DNA from: Symsagittifera roscoffensis
Taxonomy: Eukaryota; Xenacoelomorpha; Acoela; Convolutidae
Reading direction: 5' to 3'
Assembly: GCF_963678635.1 (NCBI RefSeq)
Contig: NC_087064.1
Coordinates: 25,214,189-25,278,188, forward strand
DNA: 64,000 nt
Shown: one piece after another, positions 21,904 to 36,400 of the stretch
Position numbering within the stretch: position 1 is the first letter of the stretch
Layout of the letters: every line of letters begins with the position of its first letter
The notes under the pieces: generated by a model
What the model was told of the DNA's origin: nothing
Seen by the model: the letters and a program-made list of their open reading frames with translations, nothing else
Database searches by the model: none
Translations under genes and position numbers: made by a program

Positions 21904-24477
21904 ATGGCAGAAATTGAAAAATACAAAAATTCATACAAAATTCTCGCAAATCAAACTTAGACTCAAAATTTCACTAATTAGAATTAGAACTTCCTAAATT
22001 TGGGTTATTCAAAATTGCGGATATAAGCAGGAAAAGTGGACAGCCTATTCGGTGATATACCACTTGTTCATTATCAATGTGAAAAGCATATCAAAAATCA
22101 TTATTTTCACTAGAGGCAAAGCGGAGCTACGTAACTTTTTTGATAAAATTAATCAAACTTGATTTAACTGGATCAACGGGTATTTTTTATTGCGCTGGGA
22201 AATCTCAAAATTGAAAACAACTTTCGAAACTAGAATTAGATCATGTTTTTTGCTACCTTTACACTTCTGTTGTTCGACAGTGGAGTTAGCCTTTGTTTCA
22301 ACAAAGAAAATGAATTGGACTTGAAAATGAATAAAAAGTCAAACCACGAAAATACAAATTTTAAGACCTTTCCTGGAAAACGAAAAAAAAATCATCACGA
22401 CCTACTTGAGAAAAGAGCAACGCACTAGAAAAATTAAATGCAAAACCTTGCAAACTTGTTAGTGGTTAGTGAACTAGAAATAAATTGGTAACTAATAATT
22501 TTGTTTTGCCTGGAGATGGTTATTAACTCTTTTTTTTTAAATTGCATAAAAATTCACAAAAAACCTTTATAAAACCTTATTTTGTATACAACTGTATTGC
22601 TGTTTTCGCCATAATTTTTCAACAGCGCAACAAAAAGTGTTCTAAAATGCGTTTCTCGCAATTTGAAATGAAAACTTTAAGGACTTACAGTTACATTCCT
22701 GATCTGTTTCAACTGAGTCAGGCAAATAATATGTTCAAAACGTGTAGTTTTCACACAAGGAATGAAAAAAATTTATGACACAGGCGAAGCAAGAAAGCAG
22801 CTTAGTCGGAAAAAACCGAAAATGTTGAAAAAAAACGATCTATAAAATGAATACAAAAATATGCCAAGGCAATATAATGTGAAATAAGCATCGGAACGAA
22901 ACTTACCAAGCGGTAACAAAGCCGAAAATACCTTAGCAGAGACCCTTTAAGCTGTAATTTCCTCACCCTCAAAGCAAATACATACAAAAACTTACTTGCT
23001 CGTCAAATGAAACAAAATGCGGCCACTAAGCCGATACAATATACGCCGAGAATTATTAAACCAATTAACAAAAAAGCCGAAAAAAATCACAAAATTTGGA
23101 GACTAAAAAAATATATTTAACCCACCTCGCCCTCAAAACGCACAAAGGTTCATGTAATTTTTTCGATAGTCGAAAGTCGCAATATGAGGCCATTAAGCTG
23201 ATTAAATATAAGTCGAAACCTATCAAGCGAAGAAACAGGAAAACAAAAAAGCCAAAATTGGACATGGAAAACTATGATTCCTATTAAATTTTTTAGCATT
23301 TTGTGCAATCCAGAGAGCATAAAAATTATTTAACCCTTGAAACGACTAAAAACTAGTCCACCAGGCCGACAAAAAATGAGCCGAAATCATTCTGACAGAA
23401 TAAAATTTGTGAGTAAAAAAAGACATATGCAAAGAGTTTTAGTAAAAATACCAAACAGCAGAAGTAAATCAAAACTCTAAAAGTAAATAAAATTTTATTT
23501 GCGTACAGCAAAAAAAAAAACAATTCTAGAATGTGGCAAATATGCCGACAAATCATAAGCAGACAAAATTGATGAAAAAAAAACAGGTCCTGTCAGATTT
23601 GCCGTCTCAGGCGCATCCGTTACCTCCAGACTAAATGTGCCGGAGACGCAAAACTCGAATTCATTATCAACTGAACCAAATTTACCATTTCTAATTTTAA
23701 CCATCATATGAACAAAGTTATTTAAGGGAGGAAAAGTCTAGTATCGGATTGCAATACCCTGGCTTATCGCAAGGGTAATCACAAGTTTTATAGAAAAAAA
23801 TTCCAAGCTCTGAAGATTACTAGGTAGCATAACTTTCTTTCTCCAGTATATTAGATTCTGAACTACGTTCACCAACTCTTCATCAAAAAATCATTATTTA
23901 ATGTTATAATTTTTCTATTGCAAAAATCCCCCTCCCCTCTATTCACAACTACTCCCTCGCCGGAATTAAATACAAATTACTACTTATGTCAATAAAAACA
24001 ACCCACACCACTAAAACAGCACTCAGTGTTTTTTCGCCCAATCCACAAAAACGCAGAAAAACCTACTTATGCATTTCAAACGATTTGAAATGTGGTAACC
24101 AAGTCGATATACTATGAACAGAACCTATTTAAGCTAAAACATTAAATAAACAAAATCACAGCTAGTAGCCTCACAAATTACAGTACGATTTTCAATTAGT
24201 TAAATTAGCGTAAAAAAATACGCTTTGAAAAAAGCCAACCACAAAAAAAGCAAGAAACGATATTCACACTAATCAAAATTTCTAAAAAAAACTGCCAAAT
24301 ACATTGAAGACAAACAAAGTCCATCCGGGACTCGCGCTGGGAACCCTGCGACTTGATTTTACTTTGAGAAAAAATACATTATCGTCTTATTTCCACGTTT
24401 ATGCCAACATGTTTTTGATCAATTTTTCGAAAACCCTTAAGAGGGGTTCAAAAACCAAGCCAGCAAACCAACAAAAC
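21904..24477. repeat. Dispersed-repeat mosaic left of the large array
   Basis: Recurring parts include GAGGCAAAGCGGAGCTACG (about 22,112), a TGTTGTTCGACAGTGGAGTTAGCCT segment (about 22,270; related to 50,140), B-box-like and GCCGACAAA...TGTCAG blocks (23,540-23,620), GATTGCAATACCCTGGCTTATCGCAAG (about 23,745), and a minus-strand GGGTTCCCAGCGCGAGTCCC block (24,330-24,350). The segment 24,070-24,200 (AAGTCGATATAC ... TAGCCTCACAAATTAC ... TTAAATTAGCG) recurs at about 49,390-49,500 and 50,665-50,780 on the other side of the array. Open stretches here are not credible genes. Confidence 0.5.
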
Positions 24478-27400
24478 ATAAGCATCATCATTTTCGATTG
24501 AAACTGATGCTGGGCATGCGCAGTTTCAAAAATTGGACTTAATTGAGCAGAGTGAAAACTTAAGAGATTTTGCAATTTTCACAAAGACAATCTTTCTCTT
24601 ACAAAGAAGTAAGCACTTATGCGGGGGAAAAATAGCGCAACTGCTTCTTTCGATTGATTTTTTTTTTAGATTTTGATAGGGTAGTTTTAAAAAAATTCAA
24701 AAAGTTTCTAAGCCACGGCCAAAGTTCAAAAAGTTGACTTTCCGAAACTAACTTTTTTCGGCAAAAAAGCAGGTCGTGGCCGATAAAGTAGCGAAGATTC
24801 CCAAAAACGGGCTGCGCGAATGAACACATTGAACACTTAAACTGAGAAATGGCGCGGTAAGTTTCGAGTCGTCAAAAAAAACTTCCAAAAAGCGGACTAA
24901 ATTCCAAAACCTTCACGAGTTACAGACGAAACTTTTTTACTGGGCGTATTCAAACATAATCGTTAATTTTCAACAAGCTCTTGTGCCGAGTAAAGCTACA
25001 TCAGATTTGGTAGGACAGTTACAGAAAAATTCAAAAAACTGTCACCAAATCAGAAAACTGAATCATAGCTGAATCTTCAAGAAAATGAAAAATGAAAAAT
25101 GGGCGTAGCTGATAATTCAGAAGAGATTCATTTGGCAGGGTAGTTCTCGATAAAAGTCAAAAAAATTCGAAAAACGGTCAAAAAATAAAAACTCAGACTT
25201 TTCCGAGAGCCATAATTTTTTAGATCAAAAAATTGATGGGCAAGCGCGTATTCATAGGCGCTTGCTACAAGCAGTTCTTTGGATTGAACACAGATCTCAG
25301 ATATGGGAGGGTATTTTCCGGTAAAATTCAAAAAATTAAAAGAAAAAACGCTCAAAACACTGACTTTTCTGAGGAAGATAAGTTTTTTGAAAAAAAAAAT
25401 GTGTTTAGCCGCCAACGCAAGGGAGATTTCCACTGCCCGTTATCTCAATCGAACTGACAACCTCAGGTTTAGGAGGTTGTTTTTCGGAAAAAATTTTTAA
25501 AAAACTCAAAAAACGGTCAAAAAAGTAAAAAAACAACTGGACTATTCCGAGTAAAAAAAGGTTAGACGTAGCGGGAAGCTTTTCAAGTCCGTTCTATTCA
25601 ATGAAATTAAAATTTCAGATTTGGTCGTTTATCTTTTGAAAAAACAAAAAAAAATCAAATTTATTATACAAACATTCCACAAACAGATTTCGAAGGCTGT
25701 AGTCTTATGTGTAAAGCAAAAAGAGACTAGCGGAGTAAACAAGCACACAAAAATGTAGGGGGTCTTTCTATAGATGTACCTTTTTGTAAATCGATTAAAA
25801 AATTTTGAGAAAGTTTTTTTTGAAAAAGGGATGAAATTTTTCAAATCGTCTCAAAAAAAACCCAGTCCCATACACTTTCATAATACCTGTTTTTATCAAA
25901 TAGCAACTCTAGGCAAACCTACCTAGCAAGACACTTGAAATTTTAATAAGTAATTGAATAAAGCTTACGAAGCGGAAACAAGGCCGACAATCTTCGAGCA
26001 GATACCAGTTGAGCCGAAAAAAAACTGATTTGTGTAGAAATTTTGAAAGTTTCAATTCCTCGTGAAACTACCCTACAATAACTATTCATTACGTAATTGT
26101 AACCTCTATGCCAGGTTTGCAGGAGATTGAGCTTGACAGCACGTGAGTGGAGAGAGTGCACGTGAATGAAGTCAAGTGATTCAAGTGATTTTAACTAGTT
26201 GTTAACCCAAAAAAAGTCAAAATTCTAGTTTAATAACGCTTGCTAATCGCAAACGTAAAGAAAGTGTGGTCAGTTGAAAAATGAATTAAAAGTCTAATTC
26301 AATCTAAAAGCAATTATTTTTAAGGAAAAAACTTTTTCAAGGGGCGAATCTGATCACTAATTTGTTTCTCAATGATAGTTTAGATAAAATGCTCTTTTCT
26401 GGGCTGTTTCTAAACAAAAAAAATAAGCATCATCATTTTCGATTGAAACTGATGCTGGGCATGCCCAGTTTTAAAAATTGGACTTAATTTAGCAGAGTGA
26501 AAACTTAAGAGATTTTGAAATTTTCACAAAGACAATCTTTCTCTTACAAAGAAGTAACCACTTATGCGGGGAAAAATAGCGCAACTGCTTCTTTCGCTTG
26601 AATTTTTTCTTAGATTTTGATAATTTTTTTTTAAAAAATCAAAGTTTCTAAGGCACTGTCAAAGTTCAAAAATTTGACTTGCCGAAAAATTCCGACTTTC
26701 AGCAAAAAAGCAAAAGTAGCGAAGATTCCCAAAATCGGGTTGCGCGAATGAACACATTGAACACTTAAACTGAGAAATGGCGCGGTAAGTTTCGAGTCGT
26801 TAAAAAACTTCCAAAAAGCGGACTTAATTCCAAAACATTCACTATTTACAGACGAAACTTTTTTCTGAAAAAACTGAGCGTTTTCAAACATAAACGCTAA
26901 TTTTCAACAAGCTCTTGTGCCGAGTAAAGCTACATCAGATTTGGCAGGACAGTTACAGAAAAATTCAAAAAACGGTCACCAAATCAGAAAACTGAATCAT
27001 AGCTGAATCTCCAAGAATCATAGCTTTTTTAAAAAAAAAAAAAGAAAATGGGCGAGCTGATAATTCAGAAGAGATTCATCCAAACTAAAATTACGATTGA
27101 ATCCAAAAACCCAGGTTTGGCAGGGTAGTTCTCGATAAAAGTTAAAAAAATTCGAAAAACGGTCAAAAAATTAAAAACTCAGACTTTTCCGAGAGCCATA
27201 ATTTTTTAGATCAAAAAATTGATGAGCAAGCGCGTATTCATAGGCGCTTGCTACAAGCAGTTCTTTGGATTGAACACAGATCTCAGATATGGGAGGGTAT
27301 TTTCCGGTAAAATTCATAAATTTTTTTTAAAAAACGCTCAAAACACTGACTTTTCTGAGGAAGATCAGTTTTTTGAAAAAAAAATGTGTGTAGCCGCCAA

Positions 27401-30400
27401 CGCAAGGGAGATTTCCACTGCCCGTTATCTCAATCGAACTGACAACCTCAGGTTTAGGAGGTTGTTTTTCGGGAAAAATTTTTAAAAAAATTCAAAAAAC
27501 GGTCAAAAAAGTAAAAAACAACTGGACCATTCCGAGTAAAAAAAAAGGTTGGACGTAGCGGGAAGTTTTTCAAGTCCGTTCTATTAAATTTAATTAAAAT
27601 TTCAGATTTGGTCGCTTAGTTTTTGAAAAAACAAAAAAAAATCAAATTTATTGAACAAACATTCCACAAACAGATTTCGAAGGCTGTAGACTTATGTGTA
27701 AAGCAAAAAGAGACTAGCGGAGTAAACAAGCACACAAAAATGTAGGGGGTTTTTCTATAGATGTACCTTTTTGTAAATCGATTAAATAATTTTGAGAACG
27801 TTTTTTTTTGAAAAAGGGATAAAATTTTTCAAATTGTCTCAAAAACTAAAAAAAAACCCAGTCCCATACACTTTCATAATACCTGTTTTTATCAAATAGT
27901 AACTCTAGGCAAAGATACCTAGCAAGACACTTGAAATTTTAATTAGTAATTGAATAAAGCTTACGAAGCGGAAACAAGGCCGACAATCTTCGAGCAGACA
28001 CCAGTTGAGCCGAAAAAAAAACTGATTTGTGTAGAACTTTTAAAAATTTCAATTCCTCGTGAAACTACCCTACAATAACTATTCATAACGTAATTGTTAC
28101 CTCTATGCCAGGTTTGCAGAAGATTGAGCTAGACAGCACGTGAGTGGAGAGAGTGCACGTGAATGAAGTCAAGTGATTCAAGTGATTTTAACTAGTTGTT
28201 AACCCAAAAAAAAGTCAAAATTCTAGTTTGATAACGCTTGCTAATCGCAAACGTAAAGAAAGTGTGGTCAGTTGAAAAATGAGTTAAAAACTATAATTCA
28301 ATCTAAAAGCAATTATTTTTATGGAAAAAAATTTTTCAAGGGGCGAATCTGATCACAAATTTGTTTCTCAATGATAGTTTAGATAAAATGCTCTTTTCTG
28401 GGCTGTTTCTAAACAAAAAAAATAAGCATCATCATTTTCGATTGAAACTGATGCTGGGCATGCCCAGTTTTAAAAATTGGACTTTATTTAGCAGAGTGAA
28501 AACTTAAGAGATTTTGAAATTTTCACAAAGACAATCTTTCTCTTACAAAGAAGTAACCACTTATGCGGGGAAAAATAGCGCAACTGCTTCTTTCGCTTGA
28601 ATTTTTTCTTAGATTTTGATAATTTTTTTTAAAAAAATCAAAAAGTTTCTAAGGCACTGTCAAAGTTCAAAAATTTGACTTGCCGAAAAATTCCGACTTT
28701 CAGCAAAAAAGCAAAAGTAGCGAAGATTCCCAAAATCGGGTTGCGCGAATGAACACATTGAACACTTAAACTGAGAAATGGCGCGGTAAGTTTCGAGTCG
28801 TCAAAAAACTTCCAAAAAGCGGACTAAATTCCAAAACATTCACTATTTACAGACGAAACTTTTTTCTGAAAAAACTGGGCGTTTTCAAACATAAACTTTA
28901 ATTTTCAACAAGCTCTTGTGCCGAGTAAAGCTACATCAGTTTTGGCAGGACAGTTACAGAAAAATTCAAAAAACGGTCACCAAATCAGAAAACTGAATCA
29001 TAGCTGAATCTCCAAGAATCACAGCTTTTTTTTAAAAAAAAGAAAATGGGCGTAGCTGATAATTCAGAAGAGATTCATCCAAACTAAAATTACGATTGAA
29101 TCCAAAAACCCAGGTTTGGCAGGGTAGTTCTCGATAAAAGTCAAAAAAATTCGAAAAACGGTCAAAAAATAAAAACTCAGACTTTTCCGAGGGCCATAAT
29201 TTTTTAGATCAAAAAATTGGTGAGCAAGCGCGTATTCATAGGCGCTTGCTACAAGCAGTTCTTTGGATTGAACACAGATCTCAGATATGGGAGGGTATTT
29301 TCCGGTAAAATTCATAAATTTTTTTTAAAAAACACTCAAAACACTGACTTTTCTGAGGAAGATCAGTTTTTTGAAAAAAAAAAGTGTGTAGCCGCCAACG
29401 CAAGGGAGATTTCCACTGCCCGTTATCTCAATCGAACTGACAACCTCAGGTTTAGGAGGTTGTTTTTCGGGAAAAATTTTTAAAAAATTCAAAAAACGGT
29501 CAAAAAAGTAAAAAACAACTGGACCATTCCGAGTAAAAAAAAAGGTTGGACGTAGCGGGAAGTTTTTCAAGTCCGTTCTATTAAATTTAATTAAAATTTC
29601 AGATTTGGTCGCTTAGTTTTTGAAAAAACAAAAAAAAATCAAATTTATTGAACAAACATTCCCCAAACAGATTTCGAAGGCTGTAGACTTATGTGTAAAG
29701 CAAAAAGAGACTAGCACACAAAAATGTAGGGGGTCTTTCTATAGATGTACCTTTTTTGTAAATCGATTAAATAATTTTGAGAAAGTTTTTTTTTGAAAAA
29801 GGGATAAAATTTTTCAAATCGTCTCAAAAAAAAAAAAAAAAACCCAGTCCCATACACTTTCATAATACCTGTTTTTATCAAATAGCAACTCTAGGCAAAC
29901 ATACCTAGCAAGACACTTGAAATTTTAATAAGTAATTGAATAAAGCTTACGAAGCGGAAACAAGGCCGACAATCTTCGAGCAGATACCAGTTGAGCCGAA
30001 AAAAAACTGATTTGTGTAGAAATTTTGAAAGTTTCAATTCCTCGTGAAACTACCCTACAATAACTATTCATTACGTAATTGTAACCTCTATGCCAGGTTT
30101 GCAGGAGATTGAGCTTGACAGCACGCACGTGAGTGGAGAGAGTGCACGTGAATGAAGTCAAGTGATTCAAGTGATTTTAACTAGTTGTTAACCCAAAAAA
30201 AGTCAAAATTCTAGTTTAATAACGCTTGCTAATCGCAAACGTAAAGAAAGTGTGGTCAGTTGAAAAATGAATTAAAACTCTAATTCAATCTAAAAGCAAT
30301 TATTTTTAAGGAAAAAACTTTTTCAAGGGGCGAATCTGATCACAAATTTGTTTCTCAATGATAGTTTAGATAAAATGCTCTTTTCTGGGCTGTTTCTAAA

Positions 30401-33400
30401 CAAAAAAAATAAGCATCATCATTTTCGATTGAAACTGATGCTGGGCATGCCCAGTTTTAAAAATTGGACTTAATTTAGCAGAGTGAAAACTTAAGAGATT
30501 TTGAAATTTTCACAAAGACAATCTTTCTCTTACAAAGAAGTAACCACTTATGCGGGGAAAAATAGCGCAACTGCTTCTTTCGCTTGAATTTTTTCTTAGA
30601 TTTTGATAATTTTTTTTAAAAAAATCAAAGTTTCTAAGGCACTGTCAAAGTTCAAAAATTTGACTTGCCGAAAAATTCCGACTTTCAGCAAAAAAGCAAA
30701 AGTAGCGAAGATTCCCAAAATCGGGTTGCGCGAATGAACACATTGAACACTTAAACTGAGAAATGGCGCGGTAAGTTTCGAGTCGTTAAAAAACTTCCAA
30801 AAAGCGGACTTAATTCCAAAACATTCACTATTTACAGACGAAACTTTTTTCTGAAAAAACTGAGCGTTTTCAAACATAAACGCTAATTTTCAACAAGCTC
30901 TTGTGCCGAGTAAAGCTACATCAGATTTGGCAGGACAGTTACAGAAAAATTCAAAAAACGGTCACCAAATCAGAAAACTGAATCATAGCTGAATCTCCAA
31001 GAATCATAGCTTTTTTTAAAAAAAAAAAAGAAAATGGGCGAGCTGATAATTCAGAAGAGATTCATCCAAACTAAAATTACGATTGAATCCAAAAACCCAG
31101 GTTTGGCAGGGTAGTTCTCGATAAAAGTTAAAAAAATTCGAAAAACGGTCAAAAAATTAAAAACTCAGACTTTTCCGAGAGCCATAATTTTTTAGATCAA
31201 AAAATTGATGAGCAAGCGCGTATTCATAGGCGCTTGCTACAAGCAGTTCTTTGGATTGAACACAGATCTCAGATATGGGAGGGTATTTTCCGGTAAAATT
31301 CATAAAATTTTAAAAAAACGCTCAAAACACTGACTTTTCTGAGAAAGATAAGTTTTTTGAAAAAAAAATGTGTGTAGCCGCCAACGCAAGTGAGATTTCC
31401 ACTGCCCGTTATCTCAATCGAACTGACAACCTCAGGTTTAGGAGGTTGTTTTTCGGGAAAAAATTTTAAAAAATTCAAAAAACGGCCAAAAAAGTAAAAA
31501 ACAACTGGACCATTCCGAGTAAAAATAGGTTGGACGTAGCGGGAAGCTTTTCAAGTCCGTTCTATTAAATTAAATTAAAATTTCAGATTTGGTCGCTTAG
31601 TTTTTGAAACAACAAGAAAAAATCAAATTTATTGAACAAACATTCCCCAAACAGATTTCGAAGGCTGTAGACTTATGTGTAAAGCAAAAAGAGACTAGCG
31701 GAGTAAACAAGCACGCAAAAATGTAGGGGGTTTTTCTATAGATGTACCTTTTTGTAAATCGATTAAATAATTTTGAGAACGTTTTTTTTTGAAAAAGGGA
31801 TAAAATTTTTCAAATTGTCTCAAAAACTAAAAAAAACCCAGTCCCATACACTTTCATAATACCTGTTTTTATCAAATAGTAACTCTAGGCAAAGATACCT
31901 AGCAAGACACTTGAAATTTTAATTAGTAATTGAATAAAGCTTACGAAGCGGAAACAAGGCCGACAATCTTCGAGCAGACACCAGTTGAGCCGAAAAAAAA
32001 ACTGATTTGTGTAGAACTTTTAAAAATTTCAATTCCTCGTGAAACTACCCTACAATAACTATTCATAACGTAATTGTTACCTCTATGCCAGGTTTGCAGA
32101 AGATTGAGCTTGACAGCACGTGAGTGGAGAGAGTGCACGTGAATGAAGTCAAGTGATTCAAGTGATTTTAACTAGTTGTTAACCCAAAAAAAAGTCAAAA
32201 TTCTAGTTTGATAACGCTTGCTAATCGCAAACGTAAAGAAAGTGTGGTCAGTTGAAAAATGAATTAAAAACTATAATTCAATCTAAAAGCAATTATTTTT
32301 ATGGAAAAAAAATTTTCAAGGGGCGAATCTGATCACAAATTTGTTTCTCAATGATAGTTTAGATAAAATGCTCTTTTCTGGGCTGTTTCTAAACAAAAAA
32401 AATAAGCATCATCATTTTCGATTGAAACTGATGCTGGGCATGCCCAGTTTTAAAAATTGGACTTTATTTAGCAGAGTGAAAACTTAAGAGATTTTGAAAT
32501 TTTCACAAAGACAATCTTTCTCTTACAAAGAAGTAACCACTTATGCGGGGAAAAATAGCGCAACTGCTTCTTTCGCTTGAATTTTTTCTTAGATTTTGAT
32601 AATTTTTTTTTAAAAAATCAAAAAGTTTTTAAGGCACTGTCAAAGTTCAAAAATTTGACTTGCCGAAAAATTCCGACTTTCAGCAAAAAAGCAAAAGTAG
32701 CGAAGATTCCCAAAATCGGGTTGCGCGAATGAACACATTGAACACTTAAACTGAGAAATGGCGCGGTAAGTTTCGAGTCGTCAAAAAACTTCCAAAAAGC
32801 GGACTAAATTCCAAAACATTCACTATTTACAGACGAAACTTTTTTCTGAAAAAACTGGGCGTTTTCAAACATAAACGTTAATTTTCAACAAGCTCTTGTG
32901 CCGAGTAAAGCTACATCAGTTTTGGCAGGACAGTTACAGAAAAATTCAAAAAACGGTCACCAAATCAGAAAACTGAATCATAGCTGAATCTCCAAGAATC
33001 ACAGCTTTTTTTTAAAAAAAAGAAAATGGGCGTAGCTGATAATTCAGAAGAGATTCATCCAAACTAAAATTACGATTGAATCCAAAAACCCAGGTTTGGC
33101 AGGGTAGTTCTCGATAAAAGTCAAAAAAATTCGAAAAACGGTCAAAAAATAAAAACTCAGACTTTTCCGAGAGCCATAATTTTTTAGATCAAAAAATTGG
33201 TGAGCAAGCGCGTATTCATAGGCGCTTGCTACAAGCAGTTCTTTGGATTGAACACAGATCTCAGATATGGGAGGGTATTTTCCGGTAAAATTCATAAATT
33301 TTTTTTAAAAAACGCTCAAAACACTGACTTTTCTGAGGAAGATCAGTTTTTTGAAAAAACAATGTGTGTAGCCGCCAACGCAAGGGAGATTTCCACTGCC

Positions 33401-36400
33401 CGTTATCTCAATGGAACTGACAACCTCAGGTTTAGGAGGTTGTTTTTCGGGAAAAAATTTTAAAAAATTCAAAAAACGGTCAAAAAAGTAAAAAACAACT
33501 GGACCATTCCGAGTAAAAATAGGTTGGACGTAGCGGGAAGCTTTTCAAGTCCGTTCTATTAAATTAAATTAAAATTTCAGATTTGGTCGCTTAGTTTTTG
33601 AAACAACAAGAAAAAATCAAATTTATTGAACAAACATTCCCCAAACAGATTTCGAAGGCTGTAGACTTATGTGTAAAGCAAAAAGAGACTAGCACACAAA
33701 AATGTAGGGGGTCTTTCTATAGATGTACCTTTTTTGTAAATCGATTAAATAATTTTGAGAAAGTTTTTTTTTGAAAAAGGGATAAAATTTTTCAAATCGT
33801 CTCAAAAAAAAAAAAAACCCAGTCCCATACACTTTCATAATACCTGTTTTTATCAAATAGCAACTCTAGGCAAACATACCTAGCAAGACACTTGAAATTT
33901 TAATAAGTAATTGAATAAAGCTTACGAAGCGGAAACAAGGCCGACAATCTTCGAGCAGACACCAGTTGAGCCGAAAAAAAAACTGATTCGTGTAGAACTT
34001 TTAAAAATTTCAATTCCTCGTGAAACTACCCTACAATAACTATTCATAACGTAATTGTTACCTCTATGCCAGGTTTGCAGAAGATTGAGCTTGACAGCAC
34101 GTGAGTGGAGAGAGTGCACGTGAATGAAGTCAAGTGATTCAAGTGATTTTAACTAGTTGTTAACCCAAAAAAAAGTCAAAATTCTAGTTTGATAACGCTT
34201 GCTAATCGCAAACGTAAAGAAAGTGTGGTCAAATGAAAAATGAATTAAAAACTCTAATTCAATCTAAAAGCAATTATTTTTATGGAAAAAACTTTTTCAA
34301 GGGGCGAATCTGATCACAAATTTGTTTCTCAATGATAGTTAAGATAAAATGCTCTTTTCTGGGCTGTTTCTAAACAAAAAAAATAAGCATCATCATTTTC
34401 GATTGAAACTGATGCTGGGCATGCGCAGTTTCAAAAATTGGACTTAATTGAGCAGAGTGAAAACTTAAGAGATTTTGGAATTTTCACAAAGACAATCTTT
34501 CTCTTACAAAGAAGTAACCACTTATGCGGGGAAAAATAGCGCAACTGCTTCTTTCGATTGAATTTTTTCTTAGATTTTGATAGGGTAGTTTTTAAAAAAA
34601 ATCAAAAAGTTTCTAAGGCACAGTCAAAGTTCAAAAATTTGACTTTCCGAAACTCGTAACTTTTTTCAGCAAAAATGCAAAAGTAGCGAAGATTCCCAAA
34701 ATCGGGTTGCGCGAATGAACACATTGAACACTTAAACTGAGAAATGGCGCGGTAAGTTTCGAGTCGTCAAAAAACTTCCAAAAAGCGGACTTAATTCCAA
34801 AACGTTCACTATTTACAGACGAAACTTTTTTCTGAAAAAACTGGGCGTTTTCAAACATAAACGTTAATTTTCAACAAGCTCTTGTGCCGAGTAAAGCTAC
34901 ATCAGATTTGGCAGGACAGTTACAGAAAAATTCAAAAAACGGTCACCAAATCAGAAAACTGAATCATAGCTGAATCTCCAACAATCACAAATTTTTTTTA
35001 AAAAAAGAAAATGGGCGTAGCTGATAATTCAGAAGAGATTCATCCAAACTAAAATTACGATTGAATCCAAAAACCCAGGTTTGGCAGGGTAGTTCTCGAT
35101 AAAAGTCAAAAAAATTCGAAAAACGGTCAAAAAATAAAAATCAGACTTTTCCGAGAGCCATTATTTTTTAGATCAAAAAATTGAAGGGCAAGCGCGTATT
35201 CATAGGCGCTTGCTACAAGCAGTTCTTTGGATTGAACACAGACCTCAGATATGGGAGGGTATTTTCCAGTAAAACTCATAAAAATTTAAAAAAAAAACGC
35301 TCAAAACACTGACTTTTCTGAGGAAGATAAGTTTTTTGAAAAAAAAAAATGTGTGTAGCCGCCAACGCAAGGGAGATTTCCACTGCCCGTTATCTCAATG
35401 GAACTGACAACCTCAGGTTTAGGAGGTTGTTTTTCGGGAAAAAATTTTAAAAAATACAAAAAACGGTCGAAAAAGTAAAGAACAACTGGACCATTCCGAG
35501 TAAAAAAAAAAGGTTGGACGTAGCGGGAAGCTTTTCAAGTCCGTTCAATTAAATTAAATTTCAGATTTGGTCGCTTAGTTTTTGGAAAAACAAAAAAAAT
35601 CAAATTTATTGAACAAACATTCCACAAACAGATTTCGAAGGCTGTAGACTTATGTGTAAAGCAAAAAGAGACTAGCAAAGTAAACAAGCACACAAAAATG
35701 TAGGGGGTCTTTCTATAGATTTACCTTTTTGCAAATCGATTTAAAAATTTTGAGAAAGTTTTTTTTTGAAAAAGGGATAAAATTTTTCAAATCGTCTCAA
35801 AAAAAAAAACCCAGTCCCATACACTTTTATAATACCTGTTTTTATCAAATAGCTACTCTAGGCAAACATACCTAGCAAGACACTTGGAATTTTAATAAGT
35901 AATTGAATAAAGCTTACGAAGCGGAAACAAGGCCGACAATCTTCGAGCAGACACCAGTTGAGCCGAAAAAAAAAACTGATTTGTGTAGAACTTTTAAAAA
36001 TTTCAATTCCTCGTGAAACTACCCTACAATAAATATTCATTACGTAATTGTTACCTCTATGCCAGGTTTTCAGAAGATTGAGCTTGACAGCACGTGAGTG
36101 GAGAGAGTGCACGTGAATGAAGTCAAGTGATTCAAGTGATTTTAACTAGTTGTTAACCCAAAAAAAACTCAAAAATTCTAGTTTGATAACGCTTGCTAAT
36201 CGCAAACGTAAAGAAAGTGTGGTCAGTTGAAAAATGAATTAAAAACTCTAATTCAATCTAAAAGCAATTATTTTTATGGAAAAAACTTTTTCAAGGGTCG
36301 AATCTGATCACAAATTTGTTTCTCAATGATAGTTTAGATAAAATGCTCTTTTCTGGGCTGTTTCTAAACAAAAAAATAAGCATCATCATTTTCGATTGAA

